64,000 nucleotides of DNA from Erythrobacter cryptus DSM 12079. GTDB lineage: Bacteria; Pseudomonadota; Alphaproteobacteria; Sphingomonadales; Sphingomonadaceae. Position numbers and translations under genes: made by a program. Location: the NCBI RefSeq assembly GCF_000422985.1, contig NZ_AUHC01000008.1:1-64000 (forward strand), in the 5' to 3' direction. The notes under the pieces are model-generated. The model was not told the DNA's origin, searched no databases, and worked only from the letters and a program-made list of their open reading frames with translations. The number at the start of each line of letters is the position of its first letter. Within the stretch, counting starts at the first letter, position 1. This document shows positions 63,972 through 64,000 of this stretch, piece by piece.

Positions 63972-64000
63972 TGGTGATGAGACCCCTCTTGTTTAATGCC

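Overview
The window is GC-rich chromosomal DNA from an alphaproteobacterium, most likely order Sphingomonadales (Sphingomonadaceae or Erythrobacteraceae). Supporting signs are a circularly permuted (two-piece) tmRNA gene, an atpHAGDC operon with a very short epsilon subunit, SciP (DUF1153), HdaA, DUF2794, LptD-SurA-PdxA-RsmA in one operon, and many proteins of a sphingomonad type. Almost all of it reads as core housekeeping DNA. The only mobile DNA seen is the end of an IS5-family element at the left edge. No prophage, CRISPR array, rRNA or classical tRNA gene was found.

Layout. 1-2.3 kb: IS5 transposase remnant abutting recF, then a small operon with a good sigma-54 promoter that encodes two tandem paralogous 37-residue membrane peptides and a PspC-domain protein (a phage-shock-like envelope module). 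2.3-7.2 kb: SDR/Nudix pair, a LemA-TPM-TPM envelope operon, mscL, permuted ssrA. 7.3-13 kb: arginine succinyltransferase operon (M20 hydrolase-astA-astB) and malate synthase G. 13-20.5 kb: lptD-surA-pdxA-rsmA (minus), then pepA, a DUF2256 micro-protein, holC, a lipoprotein and ndk. 22.5-28.9 kb: purM-purN with a sulfotransferase, and divergently a DUF2066-like protein, hdaA, cysE and DUF2794. 29-33 kb: SDR, gph, glmU, an HNH protein and sciP.

33-46.4 kb: prolyl oligopeptidase, the ATP synthase F1 operon with a strong terminator, a secreted sphingomonad protein, a membrane-tethered trypsin-like protease, a canonical parS centromere site, ada, a GST and a FeS-type photolyase. 46.4-54.6 kb: priA, DUF4197, DUF2490, transaldolase, cobT, two secreted proteins and a nitroreductase. 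54.6-64 kb: cysS, a D-2-hydroxyacid dehydrogenase, an acetolactate-synthase-like enzyme with an aldehyde dehydrogenase, a divergent regulatory locus (Cro-like micro-protein versus S24/LexA-like repressor, with palindromes between them), a lower-GC membrane gene, an MBL-fold hydrolase and a MAPEG protein.

The most interesting items are the sigma-54/micropeptide/PspC operon, the exact parS site beside ada, the PurN-YjbR fusion, the M20-AstA-AstB operon, the S24/Cro-like divergent switch, and two copies of a dispersed 3'-flanking repeat. High GC makes many long open frames appear antisense to, or upstream of, the real genes. Starts were chosen from ribosome-binding sites, overlaps with neighbours and family N-termini.
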